The notes below the pieces were generated by a model that was not told the origin of the DNA, made no database searches, and saw only the letters and a list, made by a program, of their open reading frames with translations. Both the position numbers and the translations under genes were made by a program. Shown in pieces: positions 54,098-63,349 of a stretch of DNA of 64,000 nt. The DNA is taken from positions 186,001 to 250,000 of the forward strand of contig NZ_LIPD01000008.1 in the NCBI RefSeq assembly GCF_001905545.1, written 5' to 3'. The stretch's first letter is position 1. Each line of letters begins with the position of its first letter. Origin of the DNA: Streptomyces sp. CB02056 (GTDB lineage: Bacteria; Actinomycetota; Actinomycetes; Streptomycetales; Streptomycetaceae).

Positions 54098-55435
54098 TCA
54101 GTCACCGGCCGTCCGGCTGCTCAACACCGCGGCGTTCGGGTCCCCCGACTGCTGGACGAGGCCGGCGGAGTTCGTCGCCGAACGGGCGAAACTCTGCCTC
54201 AGGACCGCCAGCATACCGAGGACGGTGGCCACGGAACCCGCCGTGTACGCAACGACCACGCGGGTGGACACGTCGCCCGGCATGAAGGTGATCGCGGCGA
54301 GGACCGCCGTGCCGACCGCCCAGCAGAGCAGCTGAAGGTTGTGCCGCTTGAATACCATCAGCGCCTGGCCGAGCACCATCGCGAACATGTACGCCACGGT
54401 TCCGGCGGACATCCAGAAGAAGTCGAGGCAGCCGAGCACCGGCTTTGCGCCGAACAGCACCTGGATCAGCCAGGGGCCGAGGGCGACCGCCGGGATGCCG
54501 CCGAGCACGCCGAGTCCGCCGACCACGGCGCCGATCTTCTTGAGCATCCCGGTGAAGGCGGCCCGGTCCCCGACCGCGATCGCGGCGGAGAGGCCGTTCA
54601 GCAGCGAGGCCTGGAGCGAGCCGAAGACGAACAGCGGCACCCGGGCCAGCACCAGCGCGTTGAGCAGGGCGGCGATCAGCGCGGAGTCGGAGGGCGCGAG
54701 CAGTTTGGTGCTCACCACGGCCGCGTTCACCACGACCTGGGAGAGCAGCGTCGAGCAGATCAGCAGGCCGAGCCCGGAGCAGAGTTCGGACCAGCCGACC
54801 TGCTCGCCGGGCTTCACCGCGCGCAGCAGCGGCGGCAGCGTGACGATCGTGGCGATGATCGGCGCGACGGCCAGGATCAGGCTGAACGCGAGCGCCGAGT
54901 GCACACCGGCCACGGCGAAGGCGAAGGCCAGGCCGATCCGCAGGCCGCCGTCCAGGCCGAGCTGGGTGCCGTACGCGCCGAAGCGGCCGAGGCCGGCCAG
55001 CACGCCGCGGGTGAGGTAGCAGACGGCCATGCCGGTGAAGGCCCCGCCGAGCGCCAGCACCAGCGAGCGGTCGCCGTGGAACATCGACCGGGCGATCGGG
55101 CCGGAGGCGGCGCCGAGGGCGACCAGGGTCGCCGCGAGGATCCCGCCGGTGAGCAGGGTCGCCCGGCGCAGCACCGGCGCGGCGCCGTGGCCGAGCGCCG
55201 CGCGCGCCGAGACGATCCGGGTGAGCTCCTGCTCGATCGGGAAGAAGACGCCGATGCCGACCGACATCACGATCGTCCACAGCAGCGAGACGTTCGCCAT
55301 GTCGTCGACCGACAGGCTGTGGCCCGCCACTCCGAGGTGGATGTAGGAGGCGGCACCCAGTACGACGGTGCCGCCGGCCACCGCCAGGGTTCCCGGCGGT
55401 AGCGCGGCAGCCACCTTCGTCAGTGCGTTCTTCAC
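54098..55435 (-). CDS. Wzx/MATE-like oligosaccharide flippase
   Basis: 445-residue protein with about twelve membrane helices and no large soluble domain, in the MOP (MATE/Wzx) exporter pattern: paired six-helix halves with FFPIEQELTRIVSARAAL after helix 2. It probably flips a lipid-linked glycan or sugar across the membrane. GTG at 55435 overlaps the rfbD stop (GTGA), so it is translated with rhamnose synthesis genes. Confidence 0.82.
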   Translation of the reverse strand: MKNALTKVAAALPPGTLAVAGGTVVLGAASYIHLGVAGHSLSVDDMANVSLLWTIVMSVGIGVFFPIEQELTRIVSARAALGHGAAPVLRRATLLTGGILAATLVALGAASGPIARSMFHGDRSLVLALGGAFTGMAVCYLTRGVLAGLGRFGAYGTQLGLDGGLRIGLAFAFAVAGVHSALAFSLILAVAPIIATIVTLPPLLRAVKPGEQVGWSELCSGLGLLICSTLLSQVVVNAAVVSTKLLAPSDSALIAALLNALVLARVPLFVFGSLQASLLNGLSAAIAVGDRAAFTGMLKKIGAVVGGLGVLGGIPAVALGPWLIQVLFGAKPVLGCLDFFWMSAGTVAYMFAMVLGQALMVFKRHNLQLLCWAVGTAVLAAITFMPGDVSTRVVVAYTAGSVATVLGMLAVLRQSFARSATNSAGLVQQSGDPNAAVLSSRTAGD

Positions 55436-56367
55436 TGAGGTCTGTCGCTCTCCGTGGTCCGGGCCGTGGCGGCCAGTTCGGCGAAGACGGGCGTGGCCAG
55501 GGCCTCGGCCAGCATGGTCCGCCACTCGGGCAGCGGCGCCAGCCCGGCGGCGGCCCAGCGGTCGTGGGCCAGCACGCTGAAGGCGGGGCGGGCGGCCGGG
55601 CGGACGAAGGCCTCCGACGTGGTCGGGCGGATCCGCTCCGGGTCCAGCCCGCTCAGCGCGTAGGTCTCGCGGGCCAGTCCGCACCAGGTGGTCCGGCCGC
55701 TCGCGGTGCCGTGGTAGACCCCGGCCGGGGCCTGCCCGGCGAGCGCGGCCCGGCCGAGCTCGACCAGGCGGCCGGCCAGCGCGTACGACCAGGTCGGCTG
55801 GCCGTGCTGGTCGTCCACCACGTCCAGGGTGTCGCGCTGGGCGGCGAGCTTGAGCATGGTGGCCACGAAGTTCGGGCCGTGCTCGCCGTACAGCCAGGCG
55901 GTGCGCACGACGTAGCCGTGCTCGGGGAGCAGTTCGGCGACCGCCCGCTCCCCCACCAGCTTGCCGCGGCCGTACGCGTTCACCGGCGCGGTCGGGGCGT
56001 CCTCCGGGCAGGGCTCGGTGGCGTCGCCCGGCAGGACGTAGTCGGTGGAGACGTGCAGCAGCCGCGCGCCGCTCTTGGCGCAGGCCTCGGCCAGGTGGCG
56101 CACACCGGTGCCGTTGACGGCGGTGGCGGCGTCCTCCTCGGCCTCCGCGGCGTCGACGTTCGTCCACGCGGCGCAGTTGACCACGATGTCGTGGCCCTCG
56201 ACGGCGGCCTGGACGGCCGCCGGGTCGGTGATGTCGAGGTCCGCCCGGCGCAGCGCGGTGATCTCGGCGGTCCCGTCGGCGCCCAGCACCGAGAGCAGGT
56301 CCTGCCCGAGCATCCCGGCCGCGCCGGTGACCAGCCAGCGCACGGGCGCGGCGGCGTTCGCGGTCAC
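55432..56367 (-). CDS. rfbD: dTDP-4-dehydrorhamnose reductase
   Basis: Final step of dTDP-L-rhamnose synthesis, NAD(P)H-dependent. 311 residues, extended SDR fold: LVTGAAGMLGQDLL near the N-terminus, HVSTDYVLPGD, and YGRGKLVGE with the catalytic Tyr-x3-Lys. GTG at 56367 overlaps the rfbB stop (GTGA); the frame to 56427 lies inside rfbB. Confidence 0.95.
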   Translation of the reverse strand: MTANAAAPVRWLVTGAAGMLGQDLLSVLGADGTAEITALRRADLDITDPAAVQAAVEGHDIVVNCAAWTNVDAAEAEEDAATAVNGTGVRHLAEACAKSGARLLHVSTDYVLPGDATEPCPEDAPTAPVNAYGRGKLVGERAVAELLPEHGYVVRTAWLYGEHGPNFVATMLKLAAQRDTLDVVDDQHGQPTWSYALAGRLVELGRAALAGQAPAGVYHGTASGRTTWCGLARETYALSGLDPERIRPTTSEAFVRPAARPAFSVLAHDRWAAAGLAPLPEWRTMLAEALATPVFAELAATARTTESDRPQ

Positions 56368-57341
56368 TTGGCCAGGGCCGCCTTCTGCTTCAGCGGCTCC
56401 CACCAGGCGCGGTTCTCGCGGTACCACGCGATGGTCGCGGCGAGGCCGTCCTCGAAGCGGACCTGCGGCTCGTAGCCGAGCTCCTCACGGATCTTGCTGA
56501 TGTCGATCGAGTAGCGGAGGTCGTGGCCCTTGCGGTCCTCGACGTGCTCGACCATGTCCCAACCCGCGCCGGCGGCCTCCAGCAGCAGGCCGGTCAGCTC
56601 CTTGTTGGTGGCCTCGGTGCCGCCGCCGATGTTGTAGACCTCACCCGCGCGGCCGCCGCGCATGACCAGCTCGATGCCCCGGCAGTGGTCGGAGACGTGC
56701 AGCCAGTCGCGGACGTTGCCACCGTCGCCGTACAGCGGCACCTTCTTGCCGTCGATCAGGTTGGTGGTGAACAGCGGGATGACCTTCTCCGGGAACTGGT
56801 AGTGCCCGTAGTTGTTGGAGCAGCGGGTCACCACGACGTCCATGCCGTGGGTGCGGTGGTACGCCAGCGCCAGCAGGTCGGAGGAGGCCTTGGAGGCCGA
56901 GTACGGGGAGTTCGGCTCCAGCGGCCAGGTCTCGGTCCAGGAGCCCTCGCTGATCGAGCCGTACACCTCGTCGGTGGAGATGTGCACGAAGCGGCCGACG
57001 CCGTGCTTGCGCGCGGCGTCGAGCAGGACCTGGGTGCCGACGACGTTGGTCAGCACGAACGGGCCCGCACCGGCGATCGAGCGGTCCACGTGGGACTCGG
57101 CGGCGAAGTGCACCACCACGTCGTGGCCCGGCATGACCTGGTCGACGGCGTCCGTGTCGCAGATGTCGCCCTGGACGAAGGTGTAGCCCTTGTGGTCGGC
57201 CACCGGGGCGAGGTTCTCCAGGACGCCCGAGTAGGTGAGCTTGTCAAAGACCGTGATCCGGGCGTTCTCGTCAGCCCCGAGGAGCTGACGGACGAACTCC
57301 GAACCGATGAACCCGGCGCCGCCGGTCACGAGGATGCGCAT
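56364..57341 (-). CDS. rfbB: dTDP-glucose 4,6-dehydratase
   Basis: Second step of dTDP-L-rhamnose synthesis. 325 residues with NAD-binding GGAGFIG at 7-13, the Asp124-Glu125 pair in STDEVYG and Tyr147-x3-Lys151 in YSASK. First gene of the minus-strand operon rfbB-rfbD-flippase. No Shine-Dalgarno sequence precedes the ATG, and a TAGACT hexamer lies 9 nt upstream (complement 57351-57356), so its mRNA may have almost no leader. Confidence 0.97.
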   Translation of the reverse strand: MRILVTGGAGFIGSEFVRQLLGADENARITVFDKLTYSGVLENLAPVADHKGYTFVQGDICDTDAVDQVMPGHDVVVHFAAESHVDRSIAGAGPFVLTNVVGTQVLLDAARKHGVGRFVHISTDEVYGSISEGSWTETWPLEPNSPYSASKASSDLLALAYHRTHGMDVVVTRCSNNYGHYQFPEKVIPLFTTNLIDGKKVPLYGDGGNVRDWLHVSDHCRGIELVMRGGRAGEVYNIGGGTEATNKELTGLLLEAAGAGWDMVEHVEDRKGHDLRYSIDISKIREELGYEPQVRFEDGLAATIAWYRENRAWWEPLKQKAALAK

Positions 57342-57422
57342 AATGCGCGTAGTCTACCGCCGCCCGAACACCCTCCCGACCCGGCCCCTCCCGCGTCGGG
57401 CGATCTCGAATAGGGTGCTCCC

Positions 57423-58298
57423 ATGCGTGGAATCCTCCTGGCCGGCGGCACCGGCTCGCGGCTGTGGCCCCTGACCCGTGCGGTGTCGAAGCAGCTCCTC
57501 CCGGTCTTCGACAAGCCGATGATCTACTACCCCCTCTCGACCCTCGTGATGGCCGGGATAAGCGAGATCCTGATCATCACCACCCCGAACGACCGGGACC
57601 AGTTCGAACGGCTGCTGGGCGACGGTTCCCAGTTCGGCCTGAAGCTCCAGTACGCCGTCCAGGAGAAGCCCGAGGGCATCGCCCAGGCCTTCGTGCTCGG
57701 CGCGGACTTCATCGGCGACGAGCCGGTGGCCCTGATCCTCGGCGACAACATCTTCCACGGCACCGGCCTGGGCACCTCGCTCACCGAGCACTCCGACATC
57801 AAGGGCGGCCGGGTCTTCGCCTACCCCGTGGCCGACCCGACCGCGTACGGCGTGGTCGAGTTCGACGAGAGCGGCCAGGTCATCTCCATCGAGGAGAAGC
57901 CGACCGAGCCCAAGTCCCGCTACGCCGTCCCCGGCCTGTACTTCTACGACAACCGGGTCGTCGAGATCGCCCGCACCCTGGAGCCGAGCGCCCGCGGCGA
58001 GCTGGAGATCACCGCCGTCAACGACGCCTACCTGCGCACCGGCGACCTGCACGTGACGACCCTCGACCGTGGCACCGCCTGGCTGGACACCGGCACGTTC
58101 GTGTCGATGGTCCAGGCCTCGGAGTTCGTCCGGGTCATCGAGGAGCGCCAGGGCTTCAAGATCGGCTGCATCGAGGAGGCCGTCTGGCGGGCCGGGCTGA
58201 TCGACGACGCCCAGCTGCGCGAGCTCGCCGAGCCGCTGCTGAAGAGCGGCTACGGCCAGTACCTGGTGGACCTGCTCGACGAGGCGGCCGCCAAGTGA
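57423..58298 (+). CDS. rfbA: Glucose-1-phosphate thymidylyltransferase
   Basis: First step of dTDP-L-rhamnose synthesis, making dTDP-glucose. 291 residues: MRGILLAGGTGSRLWPLT with the nucleotide loop, KQLLPVFDKPMIYYPLS, and LILGDNIFHG. It diverges from rfbB across 81 bp. A TAGGGT hexamer ends 6 nt before the ATG, so a leaderless mRNA is possible, although AGGG there could also act as a Shine-Dalgarno. It overlaps rfbC by GTGA. Confidence 0.97.
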   Translation: MRGILLAGGTGSRLWPLTRAVSKQLLPVFDKPMIYYPLSTLVMAGISEILIITTPNDRDQFERLLGDGSQFGLKLQYAVQEKPEGIAQAFVLGADFIGDEPVALILGDNIFHGTGLGTSLTEHSDIKGGRVFAYPVADPTAYGVVEFDESGQVISIEEKPTEPKSRYAVPGLYFYDNRVVEIARTLEPSARGELEITAVNDAYLRTGDLHVTTLDRGTAWLDTGTFVSMVQASEFVRVIEERQGFKIGCIEEAVWRAGLIDDAQLRELAEPLLKSGYGQYLVDLLDEAAAK

Positions 58299-58894
58299 AG
58301 TTCCGCGAGCTCTCCATCGAGGGCGCCTTCGAGATCACCCCGCAGGTGCACGGCGACGCCCGTGGCCACTTCACCGAGTGGTACCGCTTCGACCTCCTCG
58401 CCGAGGTCGTCGGCCACCCGCTGGACCTGGCCCAGGCCAACCTGTCGCTGTCCGCCAAGGACGTCGTCCGCGGCATCCACTTCGCCGACGTCCCGCCCGG
58501 CCAGGCCAAGTACGTGGCCTGCACCCGCGGCGCGGTGCTGGACGTCATCGTCGACCTGCGGGTCGGCTCGCCGTCCTTCGGCAAGTGGGAGTTCGTCCGG
58601 CTGGACGACACCGAGCGCACGGCCGTCTACATCCCGGAGGGCCTCGGCCACGGCTTCTGCGCCCTGAGCGACGACGCCACGCTGACCTACCTCTGCTCGG
58701 CGACGTACAACCCGACCGGCGAGCACGGCGTGCACCCGCTGGACCCGGACCTCGGCATCGAGTGGCCGACCGACGCCCCGCAGCTCTCCGCCCGTGACGC
58801 GGTCGCGCCCACCCTCGCGGAGGCGCTCGCCACCGGCCTGCTGCCGGACTACCAGGCCTGCAAGGCCTACACGGACTCGCTGAAGCAGCAGTAG
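58295..58894 (+). CDS. rfbC: dTDP-4-dehydrorhamnose 3,5-epimerase
   Basis: Third step of dTDP-L-rhamnose synthesis. 199-residue cupin with RGIHFADVPPGQAKYVAC (catalytic His62), VDLRVGSPSFGKW and the downstream EGLGHGFCALSDDATLTYLC. GTG at 58295 overlaps the rfbA stop by 4 nt; the much longer overlapping frame inside rfbA is not coding. A terminator follows. Confidence 0.95.
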   Translation: MKFRELSIEGAFEITPQVHGDARGHFTEWYRFDLLAEVVGHPLDLAQANLSLSAKDVVRGIHFADVPPGQAKYVACTRGAVLDVIVDLRVGSPSFGKWEFVRLDDTERTAVYIPEGLGHGFCALSDDATLTYLCSATYNPTGEHGVHPLDPDLGIEWPTDAPQLSARDAVAPTLAEALATGLLPDYQACKAYTDSLKQQ

Positions 58895-58910
58895 CGACTG
58901 CCGGTCCGGC

Positions 58911-58946
58911 TGAGGGGACGCGCGCGCGAGCGCTCACGTCCCCTCA
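58911..58946 (+). terminator. Terminator after rfbC
   Basis: Perfect 10-bp stem (58911-58920 with 58937-58946), 17 nt past the rfbC stop. Confidence 0.7.
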
Positions 58947-59022
58947 GTCATCCCTCCTGCCCCTCCTGCCCCCTCCCAGGCCCCTTCCCAGGCCGCTCCC
59001 CAGCCGGCCGGATCGGACGACC

Positions 59023-60318
59023 ATGACCCACCAAGCGGGACCCTCACACGGCATACGCGGGGGCGTCGGCACCCGACGCTTCGCGTGGCTGATGGGAGGG
59101 GGTGGAGGAGGCAGCCTGTCCGGCCGCCAGAACAGCTTCGGCGCGATCCGCACGGCCCTGGCGGTGCTCGTCGTCTACTCCCACGCCTACCCGCTCGGAT
59201 TCGGCCGGCCCGCTCCGCTCTCCCACTTCAGCGGTGGCCAGATAGACCTCGGCCGGCTCGCGGTGGTCGGCTTCTTCGCGCTCTCCGGGTTCATGATCAC
59301 CGGCAGCGCCCTGCGCAGCACGATCGGCCGGTACTCCTGGCACCGCGCCCTGCGCATCCTGCCCGGGCTCTGGGCCTCGCTCCTGGTCTGCGTCCTGCTG
59401 GTGGCGCCCGCCCTGTACTACCGGACCCACCACTCGCTCACCGGCTACTGGTCGCACCCGCACGGGCCGCTGAACTACCTGGCGGGTGCCTGGAACGCCT
59501 CGCTCTCCACCGGGTTCGACATCTCGAACGTGATCGACGACGGCATGAAGGCCGGCACCAACCACGACCCCGGAATCAACGGCTCCCTCTGGTCGCTCGA
59601 CTACGAGATGCTCTGCTACGTCATGATGGGCCTGCTGGCCGCCGGCGGCGTGCTGCTGCGCGCGAAGAAGACGGTGCCGCTGCTGACCCTGGTCGGCTGG
59701 ATCCTGATCTTCGAGGACTGGCGGACGACTCCCGGCTTCGTCAACAACCCGCACAGCATGGGCTTCTACATCCACGTGCCGGTCTTCGGCCAGGTCTACA
59801 CCCAGTACTTCGTCTACCTGGCGTTCGTCTTCCTGCTCGGCGCCACGGTGCAGCTGTACAAGGAGCGGATCCCGATCAACGCCGGGCTCGCGCTGCTGTC
59901 GGTCGTCGTGCTCGTCGCCAGCCTGCGCTACGGCGGGCTGTTCGCGTTCGGCTACCCGGCCTTCGCGTACCTGCTCTTCTGGCTGGCGGTCCGGCTGCCC
60001 CGGCCGTTCCAACGGATCGGCGTCAAGCGGGACTTCTCGTACGGCATCTACGTGTACGGCTTCACCGTCGAGCAGGCCGTCGCCGCGCTCGGGGGCAACA
60101 CCCACGGCATGAAGGTCTACCTCCCGCTGTCCCTCGGCGGGACGGTCGTCCTCGCCGCGCTCTCCTGGTACCTGGTCGAGAAGCCCGCGTTGAAGGCGAA
60201 GGACTGGACGCCGCGGCCGGTGCGCGCGCTGGCCGAACGCCGGGCCCGCACGGTCGTCGTCCCGGTGTCGGCCGAGCAGGCCGGGGAACCCGCCAGGTCT
60301 GCGGTCCCCGCGCCCTGA
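59023..60318 (+). CDS. Acyltransferase family 3 membrane protein
   Basis: 431-residue multi-spanning protein of the OafA/YrhL acyltransferase-3 group. It has about ten helices, the N-terminal SFGAIRTALAVLVVYSHAYP with the conserved His in the first helix, and VGFFALSGFMITGSALRST with the following RALRILP motif. It probably O-acylates a surface glycan from a cytoplasmic acyl donor. The first ~35 residues are Gly-rich and the true start could be slightly downstream. It follows rfbAC and converges on gtrA. Confidence 0.88.
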   Translation: MTHQAGPSHGIRGGVGTRRFAWLMGGGGGGSLSGRQNSFGAIRTALAVLVVYSHAYPLGFGRPAPLSHFSGGQIDLGRLAVVGFFALSGFMITGSALRSTIGRYSWHRALRILPGLWASLLVCVLLVAPALYYRTHHSLTGYWSHPHGPLNYLAGAWNASLSTGFDISNVIDDGMKAGTNHDPGINGSLWSLDYEMLCYVMMGLLAAGGVLLRAKKTVPLLTLVGWILIFEDWRTTPGFVNNPHSMGFYIHVPVFGQVYTQYFVYLAFVFLLGATVQLYKERIPINAGLALLSVVVLVASLRYGGLFAFGYPAFAYLLFWLAVRLPRPFQRIGVKRDFSYGIYVYGFTVEQAVAALGGNTHGMKVYLPLSLGGTVVLAALSWYLVEKPALKAKDWTPRPVRALAERRARTVVVPVSAEQAGEPARSAVPAP

Positions 60319-60354
60319 CCGCACGACGCCAGGCCCCGGTGGCCCGGTTCGCCC

Positions 60355-60807
60355 TCAGCGGGTCCTGAAGACCCACACCTTGAGGAGGACGAACCGGGCC
60401 ACCGTCGCGAGGCCGTTGGCCACGACCAGGCCCGCGACCTCGACCACCCGCGAGGCGTGCGGCGCGAGCAGGGCCAGCAGCGCGAGTGCGCCGCTGCTCA
60501 GGCCCAGGCCGATCAGGAAGGCGACGGCGCCCTGGAGCTGGTGGCGCACCGCGCCCTCCGAGCCGGTGATGCCGAAGGTGAAGCGCCGGTTGGCCGCGGT
60601 GTTGGCGACCGCGCTCACCGCCAGGGCGATCAGGTTCGCCGCCTGCTGGTCGACGACCTGGCGGGCCACCACGTACAGGCCCAGGTAGAAGAGCGTGCTG
60701 AGCACGCCGATGACCAGGAACGACGGCAGCTGCCGCTTGGCGGTGCCGGCCGTCGCGGCCGCCCGGCCGTCGGGGGCCGGTGCCGGCGCGTTGTCGGTGG
60801 AGACCAT
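60355..60807 (-). CDS. GtrA-family membrane protein
   Basis: 150-residue protein with four helices (~27-47, 54-70, 87-107, 117-140), the GtrA pattern: PSFLVIGVLSTLFYLGLYVV, then NTAANRRFTF, and VLKVWVFR at the end. GtrA proteins assist flipping of polyprenyl-phosphate-linked sugar made by GtrB. A GtrB-like gene and a large GT-C protein lie just upstream on the same strand. Confidence 0.88.
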   Translation of the reverse strand: MVSTDNAPAPAPDGRAAATAGTAKRQLPSFLVIGVLSTLFYLGLYVVARQVVDQQAANLIALAVSAVANTAANRRFTFGITGSEGAVRHQLQGAVAFLIGLGLSSGALALLALLAPHASRVVEVAGLVVANGLATVARFVLLKVWVFRTR

Positions 60808-60834
60808 GGATTGCCCACTGCTTCGTTCGTCGGG

Positions 60835-63255
60835 TCAGGAGAGCTCGTAGACGGCCACCCGGCCGTTGTCGAACACCGGCTTGGCGAGGTCCTTGAGCTG
60901 CGGTGACTCGGCGCCGGCCTTCCGCTGGACCACGAGGTAGCGGACCTTGTGATCGCGGTGCAGCCGGTTCAGGACGTCCGGCGTCGGCGCGTAGAACGCG
61001 GCCTCGTTGAGCTGGAACAGCTCGGTGTCCCAGAACGGCGAGCCGGAGGCCGACGCCCCGTTCGCGCTGGCCATCAGCCTCGGCGCGTACGCCCAGCCCT
61101 CGATGAGGACCGAGCGCTCCGAGTAGCCGCTGAGCCAGTGCGAACGGTAGTTGGCGCACGGCAGGCCGTCCGCGTAGTCCTCGTACTGCCAGCAGTGGCT
61201 GTTCGTCGCCAGGATGTCCGAGGGCGCGCTGTGCGAGCGGATCCAGCGCGCGGCGTTCACCTGGCTCGCCGGCATCACCCAGCTGCCGTCCCACAGGGTC
61301 TCGTGGGCCTGAATGGCATCGAGGGCGAGGCCCGGGGTGCCGAGCGTCAGTCCGGCAGTGAGCAGGACGACCCCGCCCCGGCGCCGCAGACCGCCCGCCG
61401 CCCTGGAGAGCAGGCGCCAGAGCAGCCCCAGGAGGACCGCCAGCACCGCGAACGCGGCCGCCACGCTCAGCGCCGGCAGCAGCGGCGTGTACGGCTCGGT
61501 GCCGGTGCCGTCCCCGGTGTGCTCGCGCAGGAAGGTCTCCCAGTCCGCCGAGAACCGGTACGAGAGCCAGGTGAACAGTCCGGTCAGGGCCACCGCGCCG
61601 ACGGCCAGGGCGGCCTTCGCTGCCTTGGGCAGCGTGGCCCGTTCGAAGGCCTCGCAGTACCCCCAGGCGGACAGCACCGCCCCGAAGGGCATCGCGGAGA
61701 TGGTGAAGTAGCTGGCGTTGTAACCGTTGACCACCAGGTAGGCCGCCGGTCCGGCGACCACCGCGCCGAGCAGGAACCACTGCACCGCGTCGAGCCGGAG
61801 GCGGCGCCGCCACAGCAGCGGCACCGCGCCGAGGAGCTTGATCTGGTGGTTCAGGAAGAAGGCGATCAGGACGGCCGCGACCAGACCGCTCTGCAGCAGC
61901 ACCGGCCGGCCCTCCACGGGTTCGGCCCAGTACTTCTGGATGTTGCCGAAGGGGATGACCTCCAGGCCGTAGCTCTCGAAGTCGAAGATCACCGCCGTCG
62001 CGAAGAGCTGGGCGCCCGCGATGGCCGCGCCCAGCCCGACAACCCTCCAGGGGATGCGCCGGGTCCTGATCAGGACCGCCAGGCCGGCGACGGCCAGACC
62101 CGCGAGTGCCACCGGGAGGGTGCTCGCCTTGGCCGCACTGGAGGCGGTCGCGAACATCGCCGCCAGGACGAAGACTCCCCACCCGAACTCCGGTGCCCGG
62201 GGCGGCCCGTCGGCGTCGCCCGGGCCGCCGACCCTGCGGAGCCCGTCGGCGACCACGCCGATCAGCGCGATCAGCAGCGGCTGACTGTACGTCAGCGACA
62301 TGCTCGACCAGGACATCAACCGGACGGCCGGCGCACCGAAGGTCCAGCTCATCACGGTGTTCGGGTAGACCGCGGTGAACTCGCCGACCGCGAAGAGCAG
62401 CAGCGCGGCGAGCGGGCCGGCCCACGCCCGACCGGTGATCCGCTGGGCCACCACCGCCGTGATCAGCGCACCGAGCGCGGCGAACGCGGGGACGAGCAGC
62501 CTGGTCTCGACCACCGGCAGGTCGATGTGGCCGACCATGTCGGTCATCGCCATGTGCGCGAACGTGAACCAGTGGTAGTGGAGCGGCTCCCCCGCCACCT
62601 GCGGCAAGGTCAGCGGCACGTGCTGCTTGGCGTTGGCCGCCAGCGACAGCATGTACGGCATGTCGCCGAACAGCCGTGACTTCTCGTCCGTCGCCAGGAC
62701 CGGGAACTTCGACAGGAAGACCAGGTAGTAGTACAGGCTGGTCAGGCCCACCAGCCCGGCCATCGACCAGGAACAGCCGAGGGACAGCCGCCGGTACCCG
62801 CTGGGGCGCCAGTGCCGGCGCAGGCGCGGGACGAGCAGGAACGGGACGACCACGGCGAGCGGCCACCCGACGGCCACCGACTGGAGGCCCGCGCGGACGA
62901 GGACCGCCCACGCCGCCAGCTCCAGCACCAGCCCGGTCACCGCGCCGAAGACGAGGTCCTCCAGCAGGGTGTGCGGACGCCTGCGCAGGGCCCGGAAGAC
63001 CAGGGTGCCCGGAAGCACCACGCCCCAGCCCGCGTAGAAGGTGTACCGGGCGATGTCACCGACCCTGGTGTCCGCGGCCAACAGCAGCCCCACCAGGAGC
63101 AGGTACGCGCAGACCGCAGGGAGGAACCGCCAGAGGGCGTGGGCCCCGGTTCTCCCGTCCGCCGTGCCGCCGGGCCGCCCGCCGGACGGCGCCGGAATAC
63201 CCGGGCGTCCTCCGGTGGCCGGCACTGCTCCGGTCGCGGTGCTGTTCGTATGCAT
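60835..63255 (-). CDS. Large GT-C-like membrane protein of the Gtr module
   Basis: 806-residue protein with roughly thirteen helices and a C-terminal soluble domain (~650-806) including RWIRSHSAPSDILATNSHCW and YRSHWLSGYSERS. Outer-loop residues such as HYHWFTFAHMAM may take part in catalysis. Architecture and position between gtrB- and gtrA-like genes suggest the glycosyltransferase of a three-component system. ATG at 63255 (MHTNSTATG) is preferred to 63411, which adds Arg-rich residues. No close family was recognised. Confidence 0.7.
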   Translation of the reverse strand: MHTNSTATGAVPATGGRPGIPAPSGGRPGGTADGRTGAHALWRFLPAVCAYLLLVGLLLAADTRVGDIARYTFYAGWGVVLPGTLVFRALRRRPHTLLEDLVFGAVTGLVLELAAWAVLVRAGLQSVAVGWPLAVVVPFLLVPRLRRHWRPSGYRRLSLGCSWSMAGLVGLTSLYYYLVFLSKFPVLATDEKSRLFGDMPYMLSLAANAKQHVPLTLPQVAGEPLHYHWFTFAHMAMTDMVGHIDLPVVETRLLVPAFAALGALITAVVAQRITGRAWAGPLAALLLFAVGEFTAVYPNTVMSWTFGAPAVRLMSWSSMSLTYSQPLLIALIGVVADGLRRVGGPGDADGPPRAPEFGWGVFVLAAMFATASSAAKASTLPVALAGLAVAGLAVLIRTRRIPWRVVGLGAAIAGAQLFATAVIFDFESYGLEVIPFGNIQKYWAEPVEGRPVLLQSGLVAAVLIAFFLNHQIKLLGAVPLLWRRRLRLDAVQWFLLGAVVAGPAAYLVVNGYNASYFTISAMPFGAVLSAWGYCEAFERATLPKAAKAALAVGAVALTGLFTWLSYRFSADWETFLREHTGDGTGTEPYTPLLPALSVAAAFAVLAVLLGLLWRLLSRAAGGLRRRGGVVLLTAGLTLGTPGLALDAIQAHETLWDGSWVMPASQVNAARWIRSHSAPSDILATNSHCWQYEDYADGLPCANYRSHWLSGYSERSVLIEGWAYAPRLMASANGASASGSPFWDTELFQLNEAAFYAPTPDVLNRLHRDHKVRYLVVQRKAGAESPQLKDLAKPVFDNGRVAVYELS

Positions 63256-63349
63256 GGTGTCCGTTCTCTCGTCCGAGCTCACAGCTCGCAGCACGGCAGC
63301 CCGGTGGAGGCCGGCGGCGGTCCGTCGACCGGCGTCGGAACGACTCCGG

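Noticed and set aside
54098..56167. 689-codon frame extending the flippase through rfbD
   Set aside because: The upstream part is an off-frame shadow of rfbD; the GTG at 55435 gives a normal flippase in a GTGA overlap.
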